A stretch of 64,000 bases of DNA from Haematococcus lacustris (lineage: Eukaryota; Chlorophyta; Chlorophyceae; Chlamydomonadales; Haematococcaceae), in the NCBI GenBank assembly GCA_030144725.1, contig JASKMD010000003.1, positions 2,066,991 to 2,130,990 on the forward strand, given 5' to 3'. Under the pieces are notes generated by a model. It saw only the letters and a program-made list of their open reading frames with translations, made no database searches and was not told the origin of the DNA. Positions 19,501-29,593 of the stretch are shown in pieces (within the stretch, counting starts at the first letter, position 1; each line of letters starts with the position of its first letter). Position numbers and translations under genes: made by a program.

Positions 19501-19546
19501 TGCTTGACCACAAGGGTGTCAAGGACAACAAAGCCAGTTACTACCT
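16524..19546 (+). pseudogene. pol: Chromovirus Pol: RT, RNase H, integrase (chromodomain cut)
   Basis: Starts where the CACTA-like element ends, with V-A-L-V-M-T-E in frame. RT: IDYRQLNKLT, FSSLDLQAGYHQI, FGLTNAPATFQ and catalytic YLDD near 17180. RNase H: VYCDASLQG, EQEMLALV and FTDHKPL. Integrase: zinc-binding HEMHDAVYSGH … CDACQRDK; core D in SMDFITKLP, D in LISDRGSLF and E in DGQTERYN, with 35 residues between the last two. A GPY/F module (RYVGPFEI) follows. The frame runs into the chromodomain (VYYVERLLDHKGVKDNKASYY), where an LTR element interrupts after base 19546. The remaining codons lie at 22084-22195. Confidence 0.9.
19542..19546. repeat. TSD TACCT, left of the Ty3 LTR insertion
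   Basis: TACCT here is repeated at 22079-22083, directly outside the two LTRs: a 5-bp duplication typical of LTR-element integration. Confidence 0.9.
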
Positions 19547-19893
19547 TGTTACAGTTCAACTTCAGACCTGGTATGCATGAGATTTGAATGCGCTTGCAAG
19601 TCTTTTTAGCCTTGCATGCGTGAGATGTGACTTTCGGTTTACTTAAGCTGAGACCAACCAAGCCTTGGGAGTTTTTGGATGGGATTGGGGATCACTGATT
19701 TGAGAGCTGAGAAGAATGTAGTTCAAGACTGAGACATGTAAGGAGGGATCCTGGCTACTCGATGTCTGAAGCGCGCGACTTCCAGAGTACGAAAGCATCA
19801 GCAACAGCCACTACGCAGCCACTACCACTGTCGGAATAGATTCTGGCCTCCGTCGCCAGCCATGTATACTGCTGCCCCGGCTATACTCTAACA
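19547..19893 (+). repeat. 5' LTR of non-autonomous Ty3 element D
   Basis: 347 bp, TG…CA, matching 21732-22078 almost base for base (for example CCAAGCC against CCAGGCC). Confidence 0.92.
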
Positions 19894-20831
19894 TTTGGTT
19901 TCCTCGCATCGATCATCAGCCGGTGCTCTTGCCTCACGCAACGCAGTAGTCGAGCTTTTGAGGTACTTCCGGGCAGTACCTCCGGTGCAAGAACGCCGAA
20001 GGCTCAAGCTACCGCTGACCGCTCAGCACCATCGCAATGTAAGCTTGCCCAGACGCTCAACTCGCAGCGCTGACCTGCAGTGTTTGTACCTGCAGTGTTT
20101 CAGATGCCTACCCGCGAAAGCGGTGCCCACCTGCGAAAGCAGTGACTACCCGCGACAGCGGTGTTTACCTGCGCAAGCAGTGCTCTACCTGCTGCATGCA
20201 GTGCTACCTGCTCTTTGCAGTGAAATCTGGACTCCGTACCTCGCGGGACCTTAGTACCTCGCGGGACCAGCCCATTGCTTAGCTTCACTTCGCAGCCGAG
20301 TTGACATGCAGCTCACCTCTGCCTGACCTCTGCCGCAGCCGAGTTGACACCACCATCAACCCCACCACCACCCTCACGATATGTTGACATTGTAAAGCCA
20401 ACCATGTTTTATTGGCTGTGTCTCAGCTTCTACCATTAGGGCACACAGTTGGGCCAAAGCACCAAGCACGGTACCATCAAAGCCATCAGCACGATTACAC
20501 ACCACTGATCACAGTCCACTGGCTCAATCTACCATCAGGCCAACCCATCAGGCCAACCCACAACCCAAGGCATCAACCATCACGGTTACAATCATCGAAG
20601 GCCACATCAACCTACACTATTGCAGAGCTCAGTCATCAGCCACAGAGACGACACCCAGCATAGCTCTAGCTACAGCCTACACTCCTGCATTCCTTGCAGA
20701 GAACATCATACACAACATGGCAGCAGAGCTACACAGCCCAGCAGCCTGCCCACACAAACAAGCCGCATAGCGTCACACAGCATGCGCACATCCTTGCAGC
20801 CTGAGGTAGCACACCTGAGGTAGCACACAAA
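19894..20831 (+). other. Leader of element D, no coding potential recognised
   Basis: Begins TTTGGTTTCCTCGCATCGAT, the likely primer-site position; element E has the related TTTGGTTTCCACG. It continues with CTGCAGTG-type repeats (20070-20220) and His/Gln/Pro-rich open frames, one of which (TPLITVHWLNLPSGQP near 20500) is shared with element E. No gag domain identified. Confidence 0.5.
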
Positions 20832-20934
20832 AACTCCGGGCATTCCATTGGCCCCAAACACTCCGGGCATTCCATTGGCCCCAAACACTCCGGGCATTCC
20901 ATTGGCCCCAAACACTCCAGGCATTCCGACTGCC
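20832..20934. repeat. 27-bp tandem repeat, four copies
   Basis: Units starting ACTCCGGGCATTCCATTGGC at 20832, 20859 and 20886, plus a divergent one at 20913. Length 27 keeps the frame, encoding a PNTPGIPLA-type repeat fused to the integrase remnant downstream. Confidence 0.85.
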
Positions 20935-20977
20935 ACGGGAACGGAGTCGCTCTCCGCACCCCATCCTCAACTGCACA

Positions 20978-21597
20978 TCGATGAGCAATCAGCGACTGCA
21001 GATCCACAGTACCAGCGCCTCCTAGCGGCTGCACTGGCTGGCAAAACACGCCAGTTTCAAATCCAGGGAAACCTCATGTACCACACTGGACGGGGGACTC
21101 GCCGGCTTTACATTCCGGTGGGACCCATGCGCACCGCCCTACTCCGTGAAGCACATGACATCCCCATCTCCGGACATCTCAGTAGGGACAAAACCTACGC
21201 ACAACTATCACGCCATTTCTTCTGGCCCCGCATGGCAGCATCAGTTCACAACTACATCCGTGCACATTCCTATTCCACAGTCCTATTCCTCAGCACCGCT
21301 GGGAACATGTCAGCATGGACCTCATCACTCAGCTGCCTTCCACTGCAGCTGGACACGATGCCATTGTTGTCTTCGTCTCACCCAATCACAACAACTACCA
21401 TCTCATACTATCACCATCTTCTGTCTTCTCGTGCTACCACTATCTTTGCTTTCTTATGCTTCTCTCCATTTGGCTCATTTCATTCCTGGACGATGTCTTC
21501 ACCGTCAGCTGACACAAGCTCTACTGTGGACACCGAGACTACATCAAGACCTTTAGCTCGTGCTCTCTTGCATGAAACTTGCAGGAGATTTGCATGA
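20978..21597 (+). pseudogene. Integrase remnant of a Ty3/gypsy element
   Basis: The RNase H-integrase connection and zinc-binding region are readable (YQRLLAAAL, LYIPVGPMRTALLREAH, SGHLSRDKTYAQLSRHFFW). The HH half of the HHCC motif is present (AHDIPISGHL). The Cys pair is lost after NYIRAHSY. A second piece in another frame (near 21303-21390) gives WEHVSMDLITQLPSTAAGHD, the start of the catalytic core with its first Asp. The rest of the core is deleted. This marks the element as a deletion derivative, not a functional integrase. Confidence 0.75.
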
Positions 21598-21731
21598 GGT
21601 TTGCATGATTGCTTGTTTGCATGTAGCCTGTGCATGTCTGCTTTTCACTTGCCTGCTTGCTCTGTGATCGCATGACTGTTTTTCCCAGACACTGGAAGCT
21701 CCGGGACGTAACTTTTTGGAGTGGGGGAGAG

Positions 21732-22078
21732 TGTTACAGTTCAACTTCAGACCTGGTATGCATGAGATTTGAATGCGCTTGCAAGTCTTTTTAGCCTTGC
21801 ATGCGTGAGATGTGACTTTCGGTTTACTTAAGCTGAGACCAACCAGGCCTTGGGAGTTTTTGGATGGGATTGGGGATCACTGATTTGAGAGCTGAGAAGA
21901 ATGTAGTTCAAGACTGAGACATGTAAGGAGGGATCCTGGCTACTCGATGTCTGAAGCGCGCGACTTCCAGAGTACGAAAGCATCAGCAACAGCCACTACG
22001 CAGCCACTACCACTGTCGGAATAGATTCTGGCCTCCGTCGCCAGCCATGTATACTGCTGCCCCGGCTATACTCTAACA
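21732..22078 (+). repeat. 3' LTR of non-autonomous Ty3 element D
   Basis: Pairs with 19547-19893. It is preceded by the purine tract GGAGTGGGGGAGAG and followed by TACCT. Confidence 0.92.
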
Positions 22079-22195
22079 TACCTGGTGCAGTGGGAGGGCT
22101 ATGACTCCACTCACAACACCTGGGAGCCCAGGTCCAACCTGACTGACTGTGACAAGGTCTTGGCTGAATACAATGCTATCCATCATCTTAAGTAA
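22079..22195 (+). pseudogene. pol: C-terminal half of the chromovirus chromodomain
   Basis: After the TSD the frame reads LVQWEGYDSTHNTWEP and continues to TAA 22193-22195. The aromatic and acidic pattern YLV.W.GY….TWEP is diagnostic of a chromodomain, which binds methylated histones and directs chromovirus integration to heterochromatin. The first half ends at 19546; joining CT (19545-19546) to G (22084) restores a Leu codon. Confidence 0.88.
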
Positions 22196-22414
22196 GTCTC
22201 CTGCATGCATGCTGCCGCGCTGCTGCACTGAGGCACTCTCTTCTCTGTGCTTACAAAGCCTATGGTTATACGTTACAATTCCCCTATTACAGTTGGTCTC
22301 TGACCACACCCAGCTTTGACCTGGCTCTACCTTCATGGTACCCAGTAGCTAACCAAGTGAGACCTGGGTCTTGCGAGTCTCGGGTTTAACCTGAGGCGGA
22401 ACGAGGCATCCCCT

Positions 22415-22427
22415 TGGGGGGGAGGAA
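22415..22427 (+). promoter_or_regulatory. Polypurine tract of the chromovirus
   Basis: GGGGGGGAGGAA-type purine run immediately before TGTAAGGGCGCGC, where the 3' LTR is taken to start. Confidence 0.6.
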
Positions 22428-22760
22428 TGTAAGGGCGCGCTCCGCGTAGTCCCTTAGTGTCGTCTGGGCTGTCGCGGTTAACCCGAGGCAGCTACAGGAT
22501 AATCGGTCACACCGCATTAGTGTGAGTTGGCAGGTAAAGCCTAGCAGCGTAAGCTGTGAGGACAGCTGGTTCGATTCCAGGGGGCCCCGTTCTAAGCCCT
22601 AGCCTTCTCACGGTAGTGCCTTGTGGCCGACCCTTTCAGTACCCGCACTTCGGTGCCCTCGCGGCCGGCTCAGTGTTACACATGGTTCAAACGGTCCAGC
22701 GTCGCCTTTATAAGGCTGCACGTTACACAGTGCACTTGAGGCTCGCGGCTCAATGACGGA
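22428..22760 (+). repeat. 3' LTR of the chromovirus (right border approximate)
   Basis: Starts TGTAAGGGCG after the PPT and contains a TATA-like TTTATAAGG at 22707-22715. No second LTR is available to fix the end; 22760 is an estimate. The reverse strand is open here as an extension of the frame 22608-23876. Confidence 0.5.
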
Positions 22761-23876
22761 TATGGCAGTGGGAGCGACGCTGTAGGATGTATATCCCGCA
22801 GCGCACTGGGCATGGCTCAGAGCTGCCACCAGATCAGACGTAGGCAGCGACCGTCGCAACGGAGATTGCGAAGCAGGGCGGCGCGCAGCCTGCAGCGCCC
22901 CGGCAGGCACCAGGCGCTCTGCCTGAAACGCCGCTGCCAGGCTGCGCTGTCGGTTAGAAGGCTGCGGCTGGGCGGCCGTTGCCTCGCTCGCCCTGGTGGT
23001 TAACCCGCGATGACGCTCGGTCCTGCTGTTGTCGCGAGCAGCCTGGCTGAGCCTGCTGGGTAAGGATGCGTGGTTTGCGCTGCTGTCTTGCGTCTGTGAG
23101 CCGGGAGTTTGCGCTGGCAGGGCGGCTTTGGTGCTGGCAGGCTCAGCGAGCTCTGGCGGTGCTGCCTGGTCAGGGTGGTGTGCTGTAGCCTGTGAGCTCA
23201 GCAGGGCTGCTTGGCGGTCCTTGGCCCTGGAGGCCAGCGGTGCGAGCAACAGCTCCTGCTGCTTGTGGCTCAGACCAGCCGTCTTCTTGAGCCAGGTGGT
23301 CATGTAGTTGGAGGCAGGGCCGGCTGCACCCACATCAGCTGGAGCAGCTGCGGCAAGTGAGGGCGAAAGACGGTGGCCAGAGGCCCTTTGGTTTGCTGCC
23401 TGGCTCACCGACTGCTGAGCTGAGAGGGGCTTTGGCTTTGTCACTGGCTGTGGTGGAGGGGGGCCGGAGGTCTTGGTGTAAACAGTGCTGCTGCTCCCCC
23501 TACCCCTGCTACTCACCTCGCTGCCCACAAGGCTGACTTGTCTGCCTCCCCTGCTGCTGCTGCTGCTCCCGCTGGACTGCTGGCTGCTGCTGCCGAGGCT
23601 GCTGTGGCTGAACTCGACTTCTACCGCCTGGCCAGGGGCAGGTAGTGGGGAGCCAGGTCCTGGGGCTGGTGCCCATGCCAGCAGCCTTAAGCCACTGGCT
23701 AGCACAGCCAGCTGCTGCTGCTGCTGCTGTGACAGGTGCTGCTGGTGTTGCTGCAGTATGCCCTGCTGCTGCTGCTGCCGCTGTTGTGGCAATGGCTGCT
23801 GCAAGGCAGCCCGTGCAGAAGGCCAGCTGCCACGCATAACAACGGGCGCACCTGACCTGATGTGGGACGGGCCCAC
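22608..23876 (-). CDS. Gln/Ser/Ala-rich hypothetical open frame
   Basis: Unrecognised. Minus-strand frame of about 420 codons; the first ATG is at 23837, with the frame open upstream to 23876. The N-terminal part is Gln-rich, then Ser-rich, with an ordered-looking middle (MTTWLKKTAGLSHKQQELLL). The 5' side may begin at a splice acceptor (TATGTAGACTAG near 23880). The part above 23057 is duplicated in unit B (33422-34241), where it is cut at the duplication border. The last codons overlap the chromovirus LTR, so the true end may be earlier. Low complexity makes the call weak. Confidence 0.35.
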   Translation of the reverse strand: MGPSHIRSGAPVVMRGSWPSARAALQQPLPQQRQQQQQGILQQHQQHLSQQQQQQLAVLASGLRLLAWAPAPGPGSPLPAPGQAVEVEFSHSSLGSSSQQSSGSSSSSRGGRQVSLVGSEVSSRGRGSSSTVYTKTSGPPPPQPVTKPKPLSAQQSVSQAANQRASGHRLSPSLAAAAPADVGAAGPASNYMTTWLKKTAGLSHKQQELLLAPLASRAKDRQAALLSSQATAHHPDQAAPPELAEPASTKAALPAQTPGSQTQDSSANHASLPSRLSQAARDNSRTERHRGLTTRASEATAAQPQPSNRQRSLAAAFQAERLVPAGALQAARRPASQSPLRRSLPTSDLVAALSHAQCAAGYTSYSVAPTAISVIEPRASSALCNVQPYKGDAGPFEPCVTLSRPRGHRSAGTERVGHKALP

Positions 23877-24228
23877 TGCCCTAGTCTACATAAAAAAAAT
23901 AAGGGGACAAGATGAAAAATGTGCTCGGAATGGCCTGCGATTCAGCGTGCGACCTCGAACTTGTTCACCGCATAGTACATCGAGGAAACCGAGCGCGAGT
24001 CACTGTGCGGTAAGATCAAAAGTCGTTCTGAAAATTGGAGGCCTTATAAATAGAGATGAGTAGTGGGTCTGGTAATGTAGAGGCCAGCGCGTCTACTCGC
24101 GATGATCCTTTTTGAATGGTCTGGCCGGCCCGTCAACCGACAGCCCAGTCAAACTAAGACCCTCCACCCCTGCGGAGTACAGCCCCGGCCTCAATGCCTG
24201 GCGTTTGCGGCTGCTCTCCAGCTGTTCC
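23877..24228. other. Spacer with TATA-like box, no gene
   Basis: Lies between the Gln/Ser-rich frame and the Copia-2 LTR. A TATAAATAG motif occurs at 24045-24053 (34410-34418 in unit B). No clear transcript follows on either strand, so its role is unknown. Confidence 0.4.
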
Positions 24229-24511
24229 TGTTGGAAGAGCACGGGCAGACGCGGACACCAGTTCAGGGTAGTTACATTGATCTGCCACAACTGCTAACGC
24301 GCAACCTTGCGTCAACCTTGCGCAACCTTGCGCCTACCTGTTGGAGGAGCACGGGCAGACGCGGACACCAGTTCAGGGTGCCTACGACTGCCGGGTGTCT
24401 GCCCTAAATACGGCAGTCACACTCGCACTCATCGCGGCCGGGCCGCTGGCAGGCACACCCTACAATCCCGGTGCTTGATCTCAACTGCACCGGGAGGGTA
24501 TGCAACTAACA
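24229..24511 (-). repeat. 3' LTR of Copia-2 copy A (283 bp)
   Basis: On the minus strand it starts TGTTAGTTGCATACC at 24511 and ends CTTCCAACA at 24229. The terminal segment of about 42 bp (24229-24270) is repeated at 24339-24380, offset 110, with GTAGGCGC after the inner copy. The purine tract CTCTGAGTGGGAG abuts its start. The 5' LTR is absent. Confidence 0.8.
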
Positions 24512-24786
24512 CTCCCACTCAGAGGTCTGGCTAGGTGAGAGCAACAACTTAGCGCTTCCAACAACTGTTTAAGCAAGCAACTGGCGGTTAGCAGGCATGC
24601 AAGCCTGAGCCAAGCAACAACTGCGGGCAACTTCTCAGTTCATGGCAAAAGCACACCATGTTGAGACTAACAGGCTGTTAACAGGCATGCAGGCCTGTGC
24701 CTAGAACCCTTCCATGCTCCAGTCCTGATGATCATTACAGGCTGGATACCACAGGCTGTTTCAGATCAGATAAGACCTGTGCCTGT
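24512..24786 (-). other. Copia-2 3' untranslated region and PPT
   Basis: Between the pol stop and the 3' LTR. It contains repeated inverted words around AGGCATGCAAGCCTG and AGGCATGCAGGCCTG. Copia-1 has a matching position with AGGCATGAATGCCTGAAACAG, so the two families share 3' stem-loop-like elements. Confidence 0.5.
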
Positions 24787-25319
24787 TCAGCTGAACACTC
24801 CACATCCTTGCTTGCCCATGTTAAACTGGACTGCTGCCAAAGGCTTGGTGAGGATATCTGCCAACATGCTGGAGGTGTGGCAGTAGTGGAATGCTACCTC
24901 ACCCCTGCTGATGCGCTCTCTGACAAAGTGATGGTGTACGTCAATATGCTTTGCTCGTGAGGTGGCCATGGGGTTGTGCAAAGCTGAATGGCTGCCTGAT
25001 TGTCACAGCCCAGGTGCACACAGCTGGCATCCAGCTGCAGATCCCTCATGAGCTTGCGCAGCCACAGAGCTTCCTTGGCTGCGCTGGAAGCTGCCATATA
25101 CTCTGCTTCTGCTGTTGACATAGCCACAGTTGGCTGGAGGCGGCTGGACCAGCTAATGGCACCCCCATTCAGAGTGAAGATATACCCAGTGGTGCTTCTG
25201 GCTGTGTCCTTGTCTCCTGCATAGTCTGCATCAGAGAATCCCTGCAGCCCTGACACACCACCAAACAGGAGTCCTTGATCTGCTGTGCCCTTCAAGTAAC
25301 ATAGCACACTGCAGGCGGC
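24787..25319 (-). pseudogene. Copia-2 copy A RNase H part, frameshifted and split
   Basis: Minus-strand RNase H with FSDADYAGDKD, STAEAEYMAASS and GCDNQAAIQL. The frame breaks right after AAIQL by a net single-base loss near 24975; the correct reading continues in another frame (HNPMATSRAKHIDVHHHF … ADILTKPL) to 24787. Unit B has the same shift, so it predates the duplication. The upstream part of pol lies beyond the LTR element at 25325-27919. Confidence 0.85.
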
Positions 25320-25324
25320 AGCCC
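25320..25324. repeat. TSD AGCCC left of element E
   Basis: AGCCC occurs here and at 27920-27924. The uninterrupted unit B sequence (near 35684) has it once, which proves the insertion. Confidence 0.93.
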
Positions 25325-25684
25325 TGTTAGAGTATAGCCGGGGCAGCAGTATACATGGCTGGCGACGGAGGCCAGAATCTATTCCGACAGTGGTAGTGGC
25401 TGCTTAATGGCTGTTGCTAATGCTTTCGTACTCTGGAAGTAGCGCGCTTCAGACATCGAGTGGCCAAGATCCATCCTTACATGTCTCTACATTCTTCTCA
25501 GCTCTCTAATCAGTGATCCCGAGTAGTATGTTTGAATGCCATCCTCCGTGAACCCATCCCTCCCGAATCCTGCCTTGCCTCAGCTTAAGTAAACCGAAAG
25601 TCACACCTCACGCATGCAAGGCTAAAAAGACTTGCAAGCGCATTCAAAGCTCATGCATACCAGGTCTGAAGTTGAACTGTAACA
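25325..25684 (-). repeat. 3' LTR of element E (360 bp)
   Basis: Same family as the 347-bp LTRs of element D, longer by small indels. Pairs with 27560-27919. Confidence 0.92.
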
Positions 25685-27559
25685 CTCTCCCCCACTCCAA
25701 AAAGCTACGTCCCGGAGCTTCCAGTGTCTGGGAAAAACAGTCATGCGATCACATAGCAAGCAGGCAAGTGAAAAGCAGACATGCACAGGCTACATGCAAA
25801 CAAGCAATCATGCAAACCTCATGCAAATCTCATGCAAGTCTCATGCAAGAGAGCACGAGCTAAAGGTCTTGATGTAGTCTCGGTGTCCACAGTAGAGCTT
25901 GTGTCAGCTGACGGTGAAGACATCGTCCAGGAATGAAATGAGCCGAATGGAGAGAAGCATAAGAAAGCAAAGATAGTGGTAGCACGAGAAGATTATAAGA
26001 GAAGATGGTGATAGTATGAGATGGTAGTTGTTGAGATCGTGGTGGTATGTCGTGTTTTCTGCAGGTGGAGGTGATGAAAGGACTGTGGCGGTCTCATGGC
26101 GTTTAGTGTCTCATGGTTAGGGTAGTGATGTGTTTGCTGTCAATGTGATACAGCCAGTGGTCTGATGTGGTGATGTTGTGCTCTGGTTGTGCACTGTTAC
26201 CACATGTAGAGGGTTGTGGTTGCTGTGCTTCTGTGGCTGCAAGGCCTGATGATCTGCAATAGTGTAGGTTGAGACTGTGGACTGAGATGGTTGTAACCGT
26301 GATGGTTGTTGCCTTGGGTTGTGTGGTGTGTAATGTGGCAGAAGGTGAGGAGGGGGTACCTCTTAGTGGGTTGGCCTGATGGTAGATTGAGCCAGTGGAC
26401 TGTGATCAGTGGTGTGTAACTGTGCCTTACAACTCTGTGGTAGGAGGTTTGATCCTGACCTGGCCAGTGGTTGGTGTGCACCTGACCCGGGTCCCGTGGA
26501 AGTAAAGGCAGCGTGCCAGGTAACAATGGAAGGTGGAGACACAGCCTTGTAACATGGCTGGTGGTGTGTTCTGTGGTCTGAGGCTCGTGTTTTGGTCTGA
26601 TGATGATAACCCAGCAATAGGCCGACGTGTATGCCTGGGCGGTGTGCCAGCTTAAGGTGTGGGTGTTGTTTTCAACGAATGTCAACGTATCGTGTTAATG
26701 GGTGGTGGTGGGGTTGATGGAGGTGCACGCAGGCTGTTGAGCCAGTGAACAGTAATGGTTTGTAACCGTGCTGATGGCTTTGATGGCACTGTGCTTGGTG
26801 CTTTGGCCCGCCTGTGTGCCCTATTGGACTGGTAGAAGTTGAGACACAGCCAATAAAACATGGCTGGCTTTACAATGTCAACGTATCGTGAGGGTGGTGG
26901 TGGGGCTGTGACTGGGTGTGGGTATGGTATGGGTTGTGGGTATGCAAATGGAATAGTGGCCCTACCAACGGCTATGTTGTTAATGAGCTGCTGCAAACCA
27001 GCCACTTGACTACGTAGCTCGCGGCTGGTTGCGTGATGGTAGTCCGCTGCAGCCCGGAACTTCGCGCACAGTTGGCACGGGTTGGAACTGGATGTCTGGA
27101 CTGGGCGGTGGTGGGGTTGCGGCTAGGCAGGAGGCGGTACGGTCGTCACCCCAATCGATGTTGCACTGAAGTCAGGTACTGGGATGGGCGTGTGCTTCCT
27201 GGTAGTCGCGCGCGCTGCAAAAAGCAGGTGGGCACCGTTTGCACGGGTAAAACGCTGCTTTCGCAGGTGAGCACTGCTTGCGCAGGTGAAACACTGTTCG
27301 TACAGGTAAAGGCACTGCTTTCGCAGGTTCAAACACTGCACGCAGTCACTTGTACTGCTATCTAGCGCAGGTGGGCGTGGCGATGAAAGCCACTGGGTGC
27401 ACTAACCTGCAGTCGGAGCTGGTGGGTTCGCAGCTGAAACTGCAGGTGCTTCGGGGGTCGGAGCTCCGTCCTTGATCCCGAGTAGCTCCAAGACGTCGAA
27501 GTCGTCTGGGTGCTCGTTGTGCACTGCAAAGGCCGATGATCGAAAACGTGGAAACCAAA
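25685..27559 (-). other. Interior of element E, no recognisable coding domain
   Basis: On the minus strand it starts after the 5' LTR with TTTGGTTTCCACG (probable primer-site position) and ends with the PPT. The middle contains CACTGCTTTCGCAGGT-type repeats (27230-27330), also seen in element D near 20090-20210, and TG-rich DNA (26000-26900). Confidence 0.55.
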
Positions 27560-27919
27560 TGTTAGAGTATAGCCGGGGCAGCAGTATACATGGCTGGCGA
27601 CGGAGGCCAGAATCTATTCCGACAGTGGTAGTGGCTGCTTAATGGCTGTTGCTAATGCTTTCGTACTCTGGAAGTAGCGCGCTTCAGACATCGAGTGGCC
27701 AAGATCCATCCTTACATGTCTCTACATTCTTCTCAGCTCTCTAATCAGTGATCCCGAGTAGTATGTTTGAATGCCATCCTCCGTGAACCCATCCCTCCCG
27801 AATCCTGCCTTGCCTCAGCTTAAGTAAACCGAAAGTCACACCTCACGCATGCAAGGCTAAAAAGACTTGCAAGCGCATTCAAAGCTCATGTATACCAGGT
27901 CTGAAGTTGAACTGTAACA
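27560..27919 (-). repeat. 5' LTR of element E (360 bp)
   Basis: Nearly identical to 25325-25684, one visible change being TCATGCATACC against TCATGTATACC, which implies recent insertion. Followed by TSD AGCCC at 27920-27924. Confidence 0.92.
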
Positions 27920-27924
27920 AGCCC

Positions 27925-29593
27925 AGTGCTGCTTGGTGGGAGCTGACATATGCCTGGCCAAGGCGCCCACAACAAAAGCAATGTCTGGCCGTGTGCAGCA
28001 GGTCAGGTATAGCAGGCTGCCCACCAGGGCACTGTAATGATGTAGAGTCGTGTCCAAGGCATCCCCTTCCCTGACTAGCTTAACAGCAGCAGCCATGGGC
28101 AGAGGCTTGCTGTGAGCTGCTGACTTGCTGTTGGCTGTAACCAGCTCCTGAATGAATTTGTGCTGGTCAAGCTTGATGGTGCCCTCAGCTCTGTCCCTGG
28201 TCAGCTGCATCCCTAGGAACCACCGTGCCTCACCCAAGTCCTTCAGTTTGAAAGCTGAGGACAGCTGCTTCTTCACGTAGGCCAATCCTGCGGTGTCCCC
28301 CTGCTGGGTGCACAGAAGGCAATCGTCAACATACACTAGCAGGTAGACCATGCCAGTGCTCAACTGCAGGGTGAACAGAGCAGGGTCTGCCTCAGAGGCC
28401 TTGAAGCCCATGCTCAGCAGCTCCTCACACAACCTGGCATGCCACGCCCTAGGAGCCTGCCTCAACCCATACAGGGCCTTCTGCAGACGGCACACAGTGT
28501 TAGTGCTGCCCTCCTCAAAGCCCTCTGGCTGCTGCACATAGATGACCTCCCCTGGCTCTAGCTTGCCGTTCAGGAAGGCTGTCTCAAAGTCTAACTGATG
28601 AATCTCCATGTCCTCAGCTGCTGCCTTGGCCAGGAGGGTGCGCAATGTGGTGTGCTTGCTGACAGGTGCATAGACATCTCCTACATCCACACCTGATTGT
28701 TGATAGAACCCCTTTGCCACTAGCCTGGCCTTCAGCTTCTCAATGTTCCTTGCAGCATCACGCTTCACTTTGAGTACCCATTTGGTAGGCAGCACACGTG
28801 CATTGGCAGGACGCTCTTCAAGGCACCATGTTTGGTTTGCATGCAGGGAAGCTAGCTGAGCATTCATGGCTTCAATCCACAGGTCTGCCATGGGACCAGC
28901 CAGGGCCTCTGCCACAGTGGGTGTGTCATTGATGGGAGAGTCTGACACATTCATGGCAAACAAGTCAGAGTCCCTGAACCTCTCAGGTAGGTGTCTCTCT
29001 CTGGATGGGTTGCGCCGTGGCACGAGTGCAGCAGGTGCTTCAGGTGAGGCAGGCCGTGGGTCAGGTGCAGGAGGCATGGGCATAGAGGGGTGCACTGCCG
29101 GTGCTGCCTGTCTTGCTGTTGCTGATGTTGGAATCAGAGGAACACGGAGCGCAGGCTGTGCCAAGCCTGGTCTAGCTGCTGCTGATGGTCTAGCAACTGC
29201 TGTTACTGGTGCTGCCGGTCTTGCTGCTGTTGGTGCTGCAGCTGATGCTGACGGTCTGACTGTTGCTGGTGCTGCTGGTGGTGCTGCAGCTGGTGCTGCT
29301 GGTCTTGCTGCTGCTGGTGCTGCAGCTGATGTTGCTGGTCTTGTTGCTGGTGCTGCAGCTGGTGCTGCTGGTCTGGCTGCTGCTGATGCTGCAGCTGGTG
29401 CTGCTGGTCTTGCTGCTGCTGGTGCTGCAGCTGGTTGTGCTCCCACTGTCTCCCTGGCTAGGGGCATAGAGCGAAGGCTGAATCTGCCTATCCCTGGTCT
29501 GGGTAGTCTGCTGATGAGCTCTAGTTGCTGTTGGTGCCACATGTGAGAGCCTGGCTCATATCTGGCAGTGAGGCTCGCCGGGTTCTTGCTCAT
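27925..29593 (-). CDS. Copia-2 copy A reverse transcriptase region
   Basis: Minus-strand frame beginning SKNPASLTARYEPG. It passes an Ala/Pro-rich linker (AAAPAAARPAAP repeats) into RT: WIEAMNAQLASLHANQTW, VLPTKWVLKVKRDA (here Trp is intact, unlike Copia-1), DVYAPVSKHTTLR, LDFETAFLNG, ALYGLRQAPRAWH and YVDD near 28330. It ends at the element E insertion within ALARHMSAPTKQHWA; the rest is at 24787-25319. It overlaps the integrase frame by 38 nt in a different frame. Confidence 0.85.

Larger units (their letters stand above)
19547..22078 (+). mobile_element. Non-autonomous Ty3/gypsy LTR element, copy D (2532 bp)
   Basis: 347-bp LTRs at 19547-19893 and 21732-22078 (TGTTACAG…CTCTAACA) with TSD TACCT. 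PPT GGAGTGGGGGAGAG precedes the right LTR. The interior keeps a short integrase remnant (20978-21390) but no gag, RT or RNase H. A related copy in the opposite orientation is at 25325-27919. Confidence 0.92.
10367..22760 (+). mobile_element. Ty3/gypsy chromovirus with two nested insertions
   Basis: Order is gag, protease, RT, RNase H, integrase, chromodomain, PPT, 3' LTR: the chromovirus branch of Ty3/gypsy. Pol is interrupted at 13093-16521 by a CACTA-like element and at 19547-22078 by a non-autonomous Ty3 LTR element. Both are flanked by target duplications, and removing them leaves the pol frame continuous. The right LTR border is approximate. Gag and protease share a frame but are separated by TAG 12466-12468. 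Confidence 0.85.
25325..27919 (-). mobile_element. Non-autonomous Ty3/gypsy LTR element, copy E (2595 bp)
   Basis: Two 360-bp LTRs (25325-25684 and 27560-27919) and TSD AGCCC. Orientation is minus: the purine tract GGAGTGGGGGAGAG (minus) abuts the LTR at 25684. Interior has no gag, protease, RT or integrase domain I can recognise, only His/Pro/Thr-rich frames such as 26197-26685 sharing TPLITVHWLNLPSGQP with element D. It would need proteins in trans. Confidence 0.92.

Noticed and set aside
24045..24053. Core promoter of a host gene
   Set aside because: TATAAATAG is present, but no frame or splice pattern follows at a sensible distance on either strand.
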